64,000 bases of DNA, taken from Sorex araneus. Its lineage: Eukaryota; Chordata; Mammalia; Eulipotyphla; Soricidae. The stretch is from positions 51,623,292 to 51,687,291 of the forward strand of contig NC_073311.1 of NCBI RefSeq assembly GCF_027595985.1, read 5' to 3'. Shown here piece by piece: positions 45,697 through 57,600 of the stretch. Positions within the stretch are counted from its first letter, which is position 1; each line of letters begins with the position of its first letter. The position numbers were made by a program, and so were the translations under genes. The notes beneath the pieces are model-generated. The model saw only the letters and a program-made list of their open reading frames with translations. It did no database searches and was not told the DNA's origin.

Positions 45697-45870
45697 GGGG
45701 GCTGGAGTGATAGCACAGCAGATAGGGTGTTTGTCTTGCACGCGGCCGACCCAGGTTTGATTCCCAGCATCCCATATGGTCCCCCAAGCACCGCCAGGAG
45801 TGATTCCTGAGTGCATGAGCCAGGAGTAACCCCTGTGCAATGCCGTGTGTGACCCAAAAAGAAAAAAAAA
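45697..45870 (+). mobile_element. SOR-type SINE, short form, sense
   Basis: GGGGCTGGAGTGATAGCACA start, B box GGTTTGATTCC, GACCCAAAAAG tail. Flanked by AAATTTTGCTTCT and AGTTTTGCTTCTTA. Confidence 0.95.
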
Positions 45871-46249
45871 GTTTTGCTTCTTAAAGACTCTGCTTATAAA
45901 AGCACCTAGTAGATAGTGTAACCGTTTTCATTATTTAGCACGTTGGAGCGGGTGCCGCACGCTGCTTCTTGCCATCCGGGGACCCCGGAATTGTGGTTAT
46001 GTTGGTTGGCACCGAACTAAAGTGTTACATGAAATTTTGACAATAACCATTTGCGTTGGGTCAGTCTGCCCAATGGGACACGCAGGAGTGAGCCCAACAT
46101 CAAGTCTGTGCTGGGGGCACGTGCTGAACAGAAGCCGTGGTGCTGACGTGACAATGACAAGCCTGCCGTATTCAGCATTACTTCTTCAACTCCCATCTCT
46201 TGAATTCCAAGATTCCTATATTTTTCTCACGAAGGAGTTAGTCCATTTT

Positions 46250-46662
46250 GTTTTGTTTGGGGCCACAGCAGGCTGTGCTCAGGTCTTACTCCTGGCTCTG
46301 TGCTCAGGGATCACACCTGGTGGGACTTGAAGGTGCTGGGGTTGGAACCCAGATTGGCTGCATGCAAGGCCAGCACCCTGGCTGCTATCTGTCACTCCTG
46401 GTTCTATCTATCACTACACTGTAGCACTGTCGTCCCGTTGTTCATTGATTTGCTCAAGCGGGCACTAGTAACGTCTCCATTGTGAGACTTGTTGCTACTG
46501 TTTTTGGCATATTGAATACGCCACGGGGAGCTTTGCCAGGCTTTGCTGTGCTGGTGAGATACTCTCTGTAGCTTGCCGGACTCTCTGAGAGGGGCAGAGG
46601 AATCGAACCTGGATCGGCCACATGCAAGGCAAATGCCCTACCCACTGTGCTATTTTTCCAGT

Positions 46663-46665
<3 letters not shown>
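46250..46665 (-). mobile_element. Old SINE followed by long-form SOR SINE, antisense
   Basis: 46250-46400 is a diverged copy. 46415-46665 is a long-form copy (GTAGCACTGTCGTCCCG, GAGACTTGTTGCTACTG, GAATCGAACCTGG). A (TA)n / (CA)n run follows to 46740. Confidence 0.88.
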
Positions 46666-46707
<42 letters not shown>

Positions 46708-46764
46708 TATATATATGACACACACATATATACTCACAAACATATTTACATTAAAATGTTTATT

Positions 46765-46927
46765 TATTTATTTTTGCTTTTTGGTTCATACCCAGTGATG
46801 CTCAGGGGTTCCTCCTGGCTCTGCACTCAGGAATTACTCCTGGCGGTGCTTGGGGGACCATATGGGATGCCGGTCGGCCGCGTGCAAGGCAAATGCTATA
46901 CCTGCTGTGCTATCGCTCCAGCCCCAA
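46765..46927 (-). mobile_element. SOR-type SINE, short form, antisense
   Basis: TTCATACCCAGTGATGCTC, GGTCGGCCGCGTGC and GTGCTATCGCTCCAGCCCC. AAAATGTTATTT-like sequence flanks both sides. Part of the B-box region is deleted. Confidence 0.92.
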
Positions 46928-47169
46928 AATGTTATTTTCTTATTAACTTCTATTATGAAATTCGGAGGTTGAGCTTCACATAGTGTGTAGTAGTCCCCAT
47001 TTCTTCTACCAAAATTCCAGGGCTATCCTGCCATCTGGAGCACCCCTCTCCTCTCCTCGGCCCCTCTCTGCCCCTTTCCCTCGTAAGCAGCACAGTTTCA
47101 CTGAGTCTGGGAGTGACTTTTGATGGACATTTATTTTTTGCTTCAGTTATTCAAACCTTGCATATTAGT

Positions 47170-47345
47170 GAAACTGAGCCAGAGTGATCGGACAGCGGGT
47201 AGGGCATTATGGCCTTGCACGTGGCCAACCTGAGTTCTAATCCCTGGTGTTCCATAGGATCCCCCAAGCACTGCCAGGAGTAATTCCTGAGTGCCGATCC
47301 AGGAGTAACCCCTGAGCATCGCTGGCTATGACCCAAAAAGAAAAA
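47170..47345 (+). mobile_element. SOR-type SINE, short form, sense
   Basis: GAGCCAGAGTGATCGGACAG start, CTGAGTTCTAATCCC B box, ATGACCCAAAAAGAAAAAAG end. Confidence 0.85.
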
Positions 47346-47459
47346 AGAAGAAACCATGTGCTTTCTTTTACTTTTTCTTTGCTTTCTTTTACTTAGCCAT
47401 AATTACCTCACATGCAATGTCTTTTGTACCAAAGGGCAGCGTTTCAGCTTCTGTTTTGT

Positions 47460-47630
47460 TTTTGTTTTAGGGCCACACTCCTGGGCAGTGTTAAGGGGTT
47501 ATTCCTGGCTCTGCATTCAGGGCTTACTCCTGACGGGGCTTAGGGTACCCCATAGGGTGCTGGGGATAGGATCCAGGTTGGTGCATGCAAGGTAAGTGCT
47601 GTACCCACTGTACTATGTCTCTGGCCTCCG
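47460..47630 (-). mobile_element. SOR-type SINE, antisense, diverged
   Basis: GGGCCACACTCCTGGGCAG, GGGATAGGATCCAGG, TGTACTATGTCTCTGGCC. Confidence 0.75.
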
Positions 47631-48149
47631 CAGTTTCACGTTTCAAATAGAAAAATCTCTCAAGTATTTATGCCCAAACTTCCTTACTCAATGTCTGCAG
47701 AGAAGTGCTTAGGTTGATTCTAAGTCTTGTCTGTCTTGACTAATGCTGTGATGGTCATTGGGTGCAAATAGAATGAGTGTTTTCTTTTTTCTTTTTTATT
47801 CATTTATTTTTTTTTTGTTTTTGTACCTGTGTACTTAGTTCCTATTTAAATCAATTTCCATCTGGATTCCATCACCAAGACCCATTATTTGCAAGTCAGC
47901 ATACACGTCGAGTCCAAAGGCTGAAACAGTGGTGTAGGGATTAGTAATCACTACCATGCCCAGGCAAGTGTGGTCATCAGCAACACCCTTTCCCTCACGG
48001 TACTGCAGTCACCGGAAACTTGTGACATGCTCGACTGCCCTTTTACAACACCCGATCAACCTTGTCCAAGCAAAATTCTATTTTTTGAAAGGGTTACTTC
48101 TAAACTTGGGATTATTATTAGGGATGGAGTCATCCAATATGAATGTTAC

Positions 48150-48603
<454 letters not shown>

Positions 48604-48614
48604 ATGTTTTCTTT

Positions 48615-48796
48615 TCTTTTTTTTTTTTCTTTCTTTTTGGGCCACACCCGGCGATACACAGGGGTTACTCCTGGCTCTGCACTCAGGAATCACTCCTGGC
48701 GGTGCTCAGGGGACCATATGGGATGCTGGGAATCGAACACAGGTTGGCTGCGTGCAAGGCAAATGCCCTACCCGCTGTGCTATCCTCCAGCCCCCT
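48615..48796 (-). mobile_element. SOR-type SINE, short form, antisense
   Basis: GGGCCACACCCGGCGATAC, reversed B box GAATCGAACACAGG, GCTATCCTCCAGCCCC. CTGAATGTTTTCTTTT and CTGAGTGTTTTCTTTT flank it. Confidence 0.95.
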
Positions 48797-48839
48797 GAGT
48801 GTTTTCTTTTTTAAATGCTGTAAAGTTTAACTTAATTAA

Positions 48840-50275
48840 AATGTTTACAATTTTATTTAGCCCCCATGAAATTACAAAGTTATTTATTATTGGGTTTCAG
48901 GCACCCGGTGTTTCAACATCAATCCCTTCGCTCATGCCCACTGCCCTGTCCCATCACCCGTGCCCCCCTCCCCACTTCCTTTTCCTCCCACCCACCAGTC
49001 GACCTCTACAAGAAGAGATTGTTTTAGTTTTGTTTTGCTTTTTGGGTCACACCCAGCAATGCACAGGGGTTACTCCTGGCTGTGCACTCAGGAATTACCC
49101 CTGGCAGTGCTGGGGGACCATGTAGGATGCTGGGAATCTAATCTGGGTCAGCCTCGTGCAAGGTAAACGCCCTACCCGCTGTGCTATCGCTCCAGTCCCC
49201 GAGAAGAGATTTTTTAAAAAAAATTATTTATTTTTTTAATTAGTGAGTCACCGTGAGGGTACAGTTCCAAATTTACCCATCTCCGTGCTGGTGTTTCCCT
49301 CATACAATGTTCAAGAACCCATCCCTCCACCAGTGTCCATTCTCCACCACCAGTGAAGCCAGTATCCCTCCCACCCTCCAATCCCGTCGCCCCCCCCCCC
49401 CCCGCCTCTATGGCAGGGTACTCCCTTTTGTTCTCTCTCTCCTTTTGGGTGTTGTGGTTTGCGATAGGGGTATTGAGTGGCCATCGTGTTCAGTCTCTAG
49501 TCTACTTTCAGCACGCATCTCCCTTCCCGCGCGGGATCTCCAACCACATTTAACTTGGTGTTCCCTTCTCTATCCGGGCTGCCTTTCCCCCCAGCGTGTG
49601 AGGCCAGCTTCCAAGCCATGGAACCAACCTCCTGGTATTATATACTACTATTCTTGGGTGTTAGTCTCCTACTCTGTTATTTTATATCCCACAGATGAGT
49701 GCAATCTTTCTATGTCTGTCCCTCTCTTTCTGACTCATTCCACTTAGCATGGTACTCTCCATGTTGATCCACCTGTTGCACTATGATTTACAGTACTGCT
49801 GCTGGTAGCGTTTCATGCATGACATTTTAGCATCTTTCAGCACCATCTCCTTCTTCCTTGACCACTTCCCTCCACCATAGTGGTTGCCCCCTCCCTGCTC
49901 TTTCCCCCAGTAACCTGTCCCCATCCCCCACCTGCGGTGTTTCCTCCTGAGTTCTTCTGTTCTTTGTTTCCATTGTTTCTGAGTATTTGTTATTCTATCA
50001 TTGATTATACCCTGTGTATGAGGGAGATCATTCTGCACCCATCTCTCTTCCTCTAACTTCAATCAGCATAATACTCTCCAGCTTCATCCTCGAAGTAGCA
50101 AATCACATGTTTTACTTCTTATCTTTTTTTATGGCCAAGTAATATTCTATCATGCATACATACCATACTTTCTTTATCTAGTCACCGATTTTTGGACACT
50201 TGGGTTGTTTCCAGATTTTAGCTATTGTGGATAGTGCTGCAAGGAACATGTATTTTCTCCATTTTGTTTTTGGGA
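48840..50275 (-). mobile_element. L1 3' regions, antisense, with nested SINE
   Basis: A reversed tail at 48870-49000 (GTTTCAACATCAATCCC). An antisense SINE at 49030-49200 between AGAAGAGATT repeats. A second reversed tail from 49235 (TGAGTCACCGTGAGG, CCATCCCTCCACCAGTG), continuing to TAATATTCTATCATGC near 50140. Frames are broken. Confidence 0.8.
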
Positions 50276-50279
50276 TAGG

Positions 50280-50690
50280 ATGAGTGTTTTATTCTTCCTT
50301 ACTCATGTAATTAACTATATTAATTAATATAATTTTATTAATACAAACACAATCTATATTTATTTTATTAATATAAGTACAATGTATATTTAATATTATA
50401 TATTAATTAATATAATTTTAATTTTTATATATTTTAGGGAATATCCAAACCATTGTTTTAGAGACAACACCAATTTATTTTTCCAATGTCATAGTAGAAT
50501 CACATTTTATAAGAAAAAACTTTAATTTTTTTATATCCTTAGACAAATATTTTTAAAAATCACTTATTTAATTTTATTTTTCTTCCCAGTTACTCTCACA
50601 ATTTCATGATGGATATTTCCATTTAAAAATATTATCTTTTATACATTATGAAGCTCTACAGATATTCCTTTCTGCATTTCCCTTGTTACC
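50280..50690. other. AT-rich DNA before plus-strand KLR exon 1
   Basis: No exon seen. A pyrimidine-rich tract and CCCTTAG acceptor at 50682-50695 stand three bases before the KLR ATG, implying an unseen upstream 5' UTR exon. Confidence 0.5.
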
Positions 50691-50697
50691 CTTAGAA

Positions 50698-50779
50698 ATG
50701 AATGCAGAGAATGAAGTGATATATGCCAACTTGGAACATCCCCGCTTGAGGAAACAGAGAAACAGACACAAAAGGAAAG
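50698..50779 (+). CDS. KLR (Ly49-like) coding exon 1, cytoplasmic ITIM
   Basis: It encodes MNAENEVIYANLEHPRLRKQ, then RNRHKRK, ending in phase 1 at donor GTAACA. Placement of the ITIM (E-V-x-Y-x-x-L near the N-terminus) is like Ly49, whose tails begin with an EVTY-type motif. Confidence 0.85.
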
Positions 50780-51512
50780 GTAACATTTTCTTCTGCTTTT
50801 CTGATTTCTGAAAATATGATGTCAAGTAAGAAAAATGATCAATATAAGTATCTAAACATATTTGATATTACATGAGTAATTATATACTAAGAGTTATATT
50901 TAAATGAAATATCCAATGTTTTGTGATCATAGAAAATAGCACTTTCAACTGTTACCTATTTTGTTTTAATCATGAGGGCTTTGCTATGTTCATTGCTTAC
51001 TATATCGCTCTCTGTATATATAATAATATAATATATATTATATGTTATATAATTATATATTATCTTTTTGATTTTGTACAGAAGTTTCAAGCAATATCTG
51101 CATAGAAAATCTAGGAATTGTGTGTTTTTTTCTACTGTTGTCGAACGCAGTCTTAGGATATTTGTGTGAGTACCAAGTGCACAACACTGAGCCAGGATGG
51201 GAAATGAGTCTGTCACTGTGGAACTAAAGCAGAACCTTTCAAAGTTATAACGGTCTCGAAAAATGTTTGTGATCATGGTAACTGATAGCCGTACTGACAA
51301 TTTGATAATGATGGTTTTATTATTTTACTCTCACAGGTTTTTTTTAACCATATTTATTATTTATTAAAGTTATAGTATAACATAGAGGTAAAAGGATGGA
51401 ATGAAGTATAATGTAAAAGATAGATAAAATATAAACTGGGGGATGTGATTCAGTGGTAGAGCACATCAATTGCTAAAAAATAATGGTTACACAAAGCCCA
51501 AAAGGGGTGGGG

Positions 51513-51602
<90 letters not shown>

Positions 51603-54600
51603 CAGAGAGACAGAGAGAGACAGAGAGACAGAGACAGAGATAGAGACACAGAGAGACACAGAGAGAGAGAGGGGATAGGCAGGAGGTGGGGAGTGGGGGA
51701 TGATAGGAGGGAAACTGGACACACTGGTGCTGGGATGGGTGTGGTAAAATGTGCGAGGGTGGAGGGATGGGTGTTGGAAGACTGTATGATTGAAACCTAA
51801 TCATGAACGGCTTTGTCAGGGTCTATCTCACAGTGATTCAATTAAAAAAAATGGTTAAGGGTATAGCTGCATTTTCTTTGAAAATTGTCAAATTAGCTAC
51901 CCAATGAAAGAATGATAGAACACATGAAGGATGGATTATGCATACTTTTAACCAATCACTGGCTATCAAATTAAATTCTTTTATTAAAAAAATGGCTCAA
52001 AGAATCAACAGGGGAATTTTCTGGAAAAGTTAATGTGATAACTCTATCCCATAGAAGAGAAACATTAAAATAGGAATATAGGAAAGCTTTGACAGAGAAT
52101 AGTGGAAGATCATCATTGAGGAAGAAGTCCATCAGAGGGCTTAGAATTCCAGACTTATTCAGAGAAGAGCAAAATAGTTTTTTTTTTTTTGTAAATCTGA
52201 GATAGATGGATGAAATCTTATATATTTATAGTAAAAACAGCCAAGGAGAAATGGGTTGTATATACTTAGTATTTTAAGGCCGTCTTCTGAAAAGAAGAGA
52301 GTTCTAGACATGGAAATTCGTAATAGAATTTTATAAATAAACACTGAAGTTGGTGGAATGTTCTTAAGTGGTGGCAGAAATGGAAATGCCAATTTATAGT
52401 TGTTAATAAATTCTCAGTGGATAAAAATGACATCCACTAGAGATTGGAAACCATAATTTAATATCTTTAGACTATTTTCAAGTTTCTAGGAGAAACAATT
52501 TCTGAGATTTTTAACTCTTTTTAAAGCTTAGACATACCCTTCTGTGCTCTATATTTACCTATATTCAAAAAATATATTATAATTATACTAAACCTAGAGT
52601 CAATTCCATTTGTTTAGAATATGATTCCAAATACTAAGTAAAATACTGGATGCAAAATTTCACTTTTCTAATAATTTTCTTCGCTATTTAGAATTGATGT
52701 AAATCATCCTTGTAACTTGATGCATTAAAGTTATTCTTGATTTTGATTTTATAACATGATTAAAGTTTTTCAGTGCTTTTCTGAAAACAAAATTCAAGGT
52801 AACAAATACACAAATGGAAAAAATATGTCTTCATCAGGAATTGAAGATTTCACAACTTTACAACATAATCAAGGTATGCGGTAAATAATTAAATTGATAG
52901 CTTAATTTTTTCATGGAACTATCTTGTTCAACTCATTTTCAATATGTAACTTAAAAACATGAATTTCCTGGGGCTGGAGCGATAGCACAGCGGGTAGGGC
53001 GTTTGACTTGCATGCAGCATACCTGGGTTCAATCCCCAGCATCCCATATGGTCCCCTAAGCACCGCCAGGGGTAATTCCTGAGTGCAGAGCCAGGAGTAA
53101 CCCCTATGCATCGCCAGGTGTGGCCCAAAAAGCAAAAAAATAAAGAAAAGAAAACATGAATTTCTTTCTTTCCTTCCTTCCTTCCTTCCTTCCTTCCTTC
53201 CTTCCTTCCTTCCTTCCTTCCTTCCTTCCTTCCTTCCTTCCTTCCTTCCTTCCTTTCTTCCTTTCTTCTTTCCTTCCTTTCTTCCTCTAAGGAGTCTGAA
53301 AAATCCTTTAATAATTGTTACAATTTTATGTAATGTGTGCTTTCCTACAATAGGACAGTAAGAAAATGCCTTGACCCACGACTACACAAAACTCTTTCCT
53401 GATTTTACAATTATAATAAGCGCTGCTTGATTTAGACACAACAAAACACAACTTCAATGTAGATAGAAATGTCAAGAAATATGCTAAAATATTATTTTCA
53501 TAAATAATAAGGACAGTGAAATAAGTGATTAGAAAGTTCTAAATTCTGCCCAAGGTAATTTCAAAATGATTGATGAAAAATTGGAAAATCAGGATTTTAT
53601 AAACAATTCTAAGATATAGGTCAACGTATGCTATAATAAGGCAAATAAATCACATTTGAAAATATTTCAGTTTTGTCAAAAATTAGGACATGAGTATTGA
53701 TTAACTTTATATTCATCCATGGGTTATGGTAGACATCTTTTTTTTCACAGTTATTTAAAGGCTTGACTTAGATTTAGAAGCTTGTATTATATTGTCATAT
53801 AAATTTAATTATCTTTTGTGCTTGCAGATAGGTTTTTCCCAACATTGGGCTGGTTGTTTCCCAATGTTTCCCCAACATTGGCATCAATGCCATTCTCAGA
53901 CATTCGTTAAAATGGATTTCTCCAAATCTGGAGATTTTCACTTATTCTGGAGTTCATTTGTACTAGGAAAGTTAAGATTTCTAGATACAAATTTTACAAT
54001 GGTTTTATGTCTGTCAGAGCTAGTCTCGACTCCTTATTCTTGCCTACAGATTTTTACGGAATAACTATACCTGGCACATATTTGAGGTACAGATATACCA
54101 CCTTTTCTCTGGACATCAGTTTCAAGTGGGCTATAACTGTTATTTTTTTTTGTTTTATTTGTCTTTTTGAAGTGCTTAAAGAGCTCAAGGAGCATTTTTA
54201 ATAACATTTGCTTAAATGAGCCAAATTCTGTACTGGCCAGGTCAGGCCAGGGGGTTCTATCAGGTCTCCTGGTGCTGGGAACCCCCAGAGCCAATGGGTC
54301 GGGCTCAGTGGACCATGCAGTTCCAATGATCAGACCTGGGTTCCTGCGCATGCAAGGCATATGGCCCTGACCACTGACCTGCCCCCTTGCCTTCCTGAAT
54401 GGAGCAATCAAGTACAACAAAAATAAATATCTCCATGTTCTCTTGAGTTTGAGAATCATGATTATTTTGCTTCCTAGGGAAATATTGTGACATATACCCA
54501 GGAAAATGGTCCTGCTGTGAAAAGAGCTGTTATTATTTATCAACAGAAGAGAAAACTTGGGAACAGAGTAAAAAGTCCTGTCAAGGGCTGGAATCTACTC

Positions 54601-57600
54601 TCATTAAGATCACTGGCAAAGAGGAGCAGGTTTGTTTGCTTTAAAAACCGAAAGTTCTTGATGGAAAGTTTGCGGGTCTCAGTTTGGATAGTTGTTCAGA
54701 TTTTCCTCCATCATCCTTTGGAGAATTTTATTGAAAACACTTGTACACACTGCAGATCTGCATAGAGATGAGGAAACACGAGTGGAGCAGAGTTTCAGCA
54801 CAAGTGTAAATATTGCTTTAATTCAGAGAAATAACTTTGCTCTCAGTACTATGGACTTGAGTGATAGCACAGTGGGTAGGGTGTTTGCCTTGCATGTGGC
54901 CGACCTGGGTTCGATTCCTTCATCCCTCTTGAAGAGTCTGGCAAGCTACCGAGAGTATCCCACCCTCCCAGAGCCTGGCAAGCTACCCATGGCATATTTG
55001 ATATGCCAAAAACAGTAACAGCAAGTCTCACAATGGAGACGTTACTGGTGCCCGCTCGTGCAAATTGATGAACAACAGGACGGCAGTGCTACAGTGCTAT
55101 CAGTACTGTGGAACAACTGTCAGTGACACAGGCAGTTTAAAAGAGGAACTTGCTCATTGTACTGAGTACTTTTCTTCCATAATCCTTCTTTGGGAGGATT
55201 CACACAAGAGAAGCTAAAACTCTTACTACTAATATGACTTTAGATAAATCAGATTAAAAAATCACAGGTGATGACTTCAAAAAGTGAATATTTGTTTTAC
55301 TTGTCTTCATAAATAGATAAAATTCTTTTTTGTTGTTGTTTTTGTTGTTAAGCAATTCATTATTTATTTATTGGGAGGAGGTTGGTCCACATTTGGTGGT
55401 ACACAAAGGTTGTACCTTACTCTGTCCTTAGGGGACCATATGTGGTACTGGAGTTTCAAACCAAGGTTGTAGCTGATGTCGTTTCATGAGGCAAGTACTT
55501 TACCTCCTGTACTATCTTTCTGGCCTTTGAAACATCTCTGCAAAAAGAGAAACTCTAGGTCATGCTTGCCATAACTAAAAAATGTGGGGAAATCAATGCA
55601 AAGTCAATGTGATCATGCAGATTTTGTTCCAGTGATCCAATTTAGGTACAAAATTCCATTAATAATATTTAACTCCAGCAGTGTTAGTTATATTGGCATT
55701 TTGAGTACTTGTTAAAAACTTCATTTCCTTCTTTATAACTCAACTCATTAAAATAGCAACAGTGAGTCCTTTTTCTTTTGGGGTGGATCATATCTGATGA
55801 TGTGTACAGGTTACTCCTGGCTCTACACTCAAGAATTATTTCTGGAAGTGCTCGGGGACCATATGGGATGCTGAGGGTCTAACCTGGGTCTGCTGTGTGC
55901 AAGGCAAACATCCTTCCCACTGTACTATCACTGCACTATCGTTCCGGCTCCAACAGTGAATCATTCTTCAAAATAAGAAATAGCTGGATAAAGTAATAGA
56001 ATATCAACATAAATAGGAAAATCTGGATATAATTACAGTATTATGGTCATCTTGAACATCATGGTTTTCTTATTTTTTATTTTTTTGCTTTTGGGGTCAC
56101 ACCTGGCGGTGCATATGGGTTACTCCTGGCTTTGCACTCAGAAATTACTCCTGGCAGTGCTCAGGGGACCATATGGGATACTGGGAATCGAATCTGGTTT
56201 GGCCATGTGCAAGGCAAACACCCTATCCGATGTGCTATCACTCCAGCCCCAGAACATCATGGTTTTCAGTTAATTACTAAATGATTGTTTTTTGTTCTAT
56301 CATAAAGAAATTAACTTTATTCACATTCCATAATTTTTATTTGTGATTTCTGATTATTTTTTTCTTTATTTTTATTCTTCAGAGTTCTCTGAAGTTTCAA
56401 GCTTTGATTAAACTGGTTATAGTTGTCAATTACAGCAGAACCTAGCAAGCTTTCCATGGTGTATCCAATATGCCAAATACAGTAACAATGATGGGTCTCA
56501 TTCCCCTTACCCTGAAAGAGCCTCCAATTCGACACCGCTGGGAAGAACGAGTAAAGAGAGGCTGCTAAAATCTCAGGGCTAGGAGAATGGAGATGTTACT
56601 GGTGCCCGCTAGAGCAAATTGATGATCAATGGGCTGACAGAGATACAGTGATACAGTGACAGTTGTCAATAATCCTTTTATTTCAAACATATAATCTGGT
56701 TATTTTGAAATCTTTGAAAATTTTTCTCATGTTCTCATATCTCATTGTAAAATGACTTGACTGGCATACCTAAAACTGAAACACTGATAGACTATCAAAA
56801 TTGTTTCATATTTTGCCATAGAAGAACATACGTGTTCCACTAATAGTTTATTTAGGATATAAAAATTTTATAATGATAATGATACAAAGAAAAAGTAATG
56901 ACTTAAATCCAAAGATGTTTGAAAGTAGCAATAGACTCTTATATTACCCTGCACCACCCCCACCCACCCATCAATTAAAAATATTTTAGGGTTTGGAGTG
57001 ATAGTACAGCAAATAGGGCACTTTTCTTGCACCCAGCCAACATGGGTTAGATCCCTGACACCACATAAGGTCCCCAGGTACCACCAGGATGATCTCTAAG
57101 TGCAGAGCCAGGATTAAGTCTTGAGCACCGCTGAGTGTGGCCCCCAAACCAAAAATAATGCAATTAAAATTATAGTTTAATAGTCATGTTAAAATTTATA
57201 GTTTTTATGTACAAAGTTACTATGCCTTCATCATCACCAAACTGCCCAAGACTTTCCATTTCTGTCCTTATGTCACTTGTAATCTACCTCTTTCTTTTCC
57301 CTCAATCCTTCTTCCCACTTCTTGCTAATATTTTTGTAATCTAAGGTCAAAGTTAGTCCACCCACTTGTAAAATCATCCAGTATTGAAATTTTTATTTCT
57401 AGCTTATTTTTATTTGCACAGTTCCCTGGAGTACCTTCCATTTTTATGAATGCGAAAATTTAATTTTTTTTTTAGTGCTGAATAGTATTACTTTTATAAA
57501 TGACTATATTTCTTTCTTTAACCATTTATCAATGGACAGTTGGGTTGCTTCCATATTTTTGCTATACTATAATACTATGATAAGTATGGAGGTGAACATA

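Noticed and set aside
53161-53285. CRISPR-like or regulated repeat array
   Set aside because: It is a simple (CCTT)n microsatellite with no spacers, in a mammalian genome.
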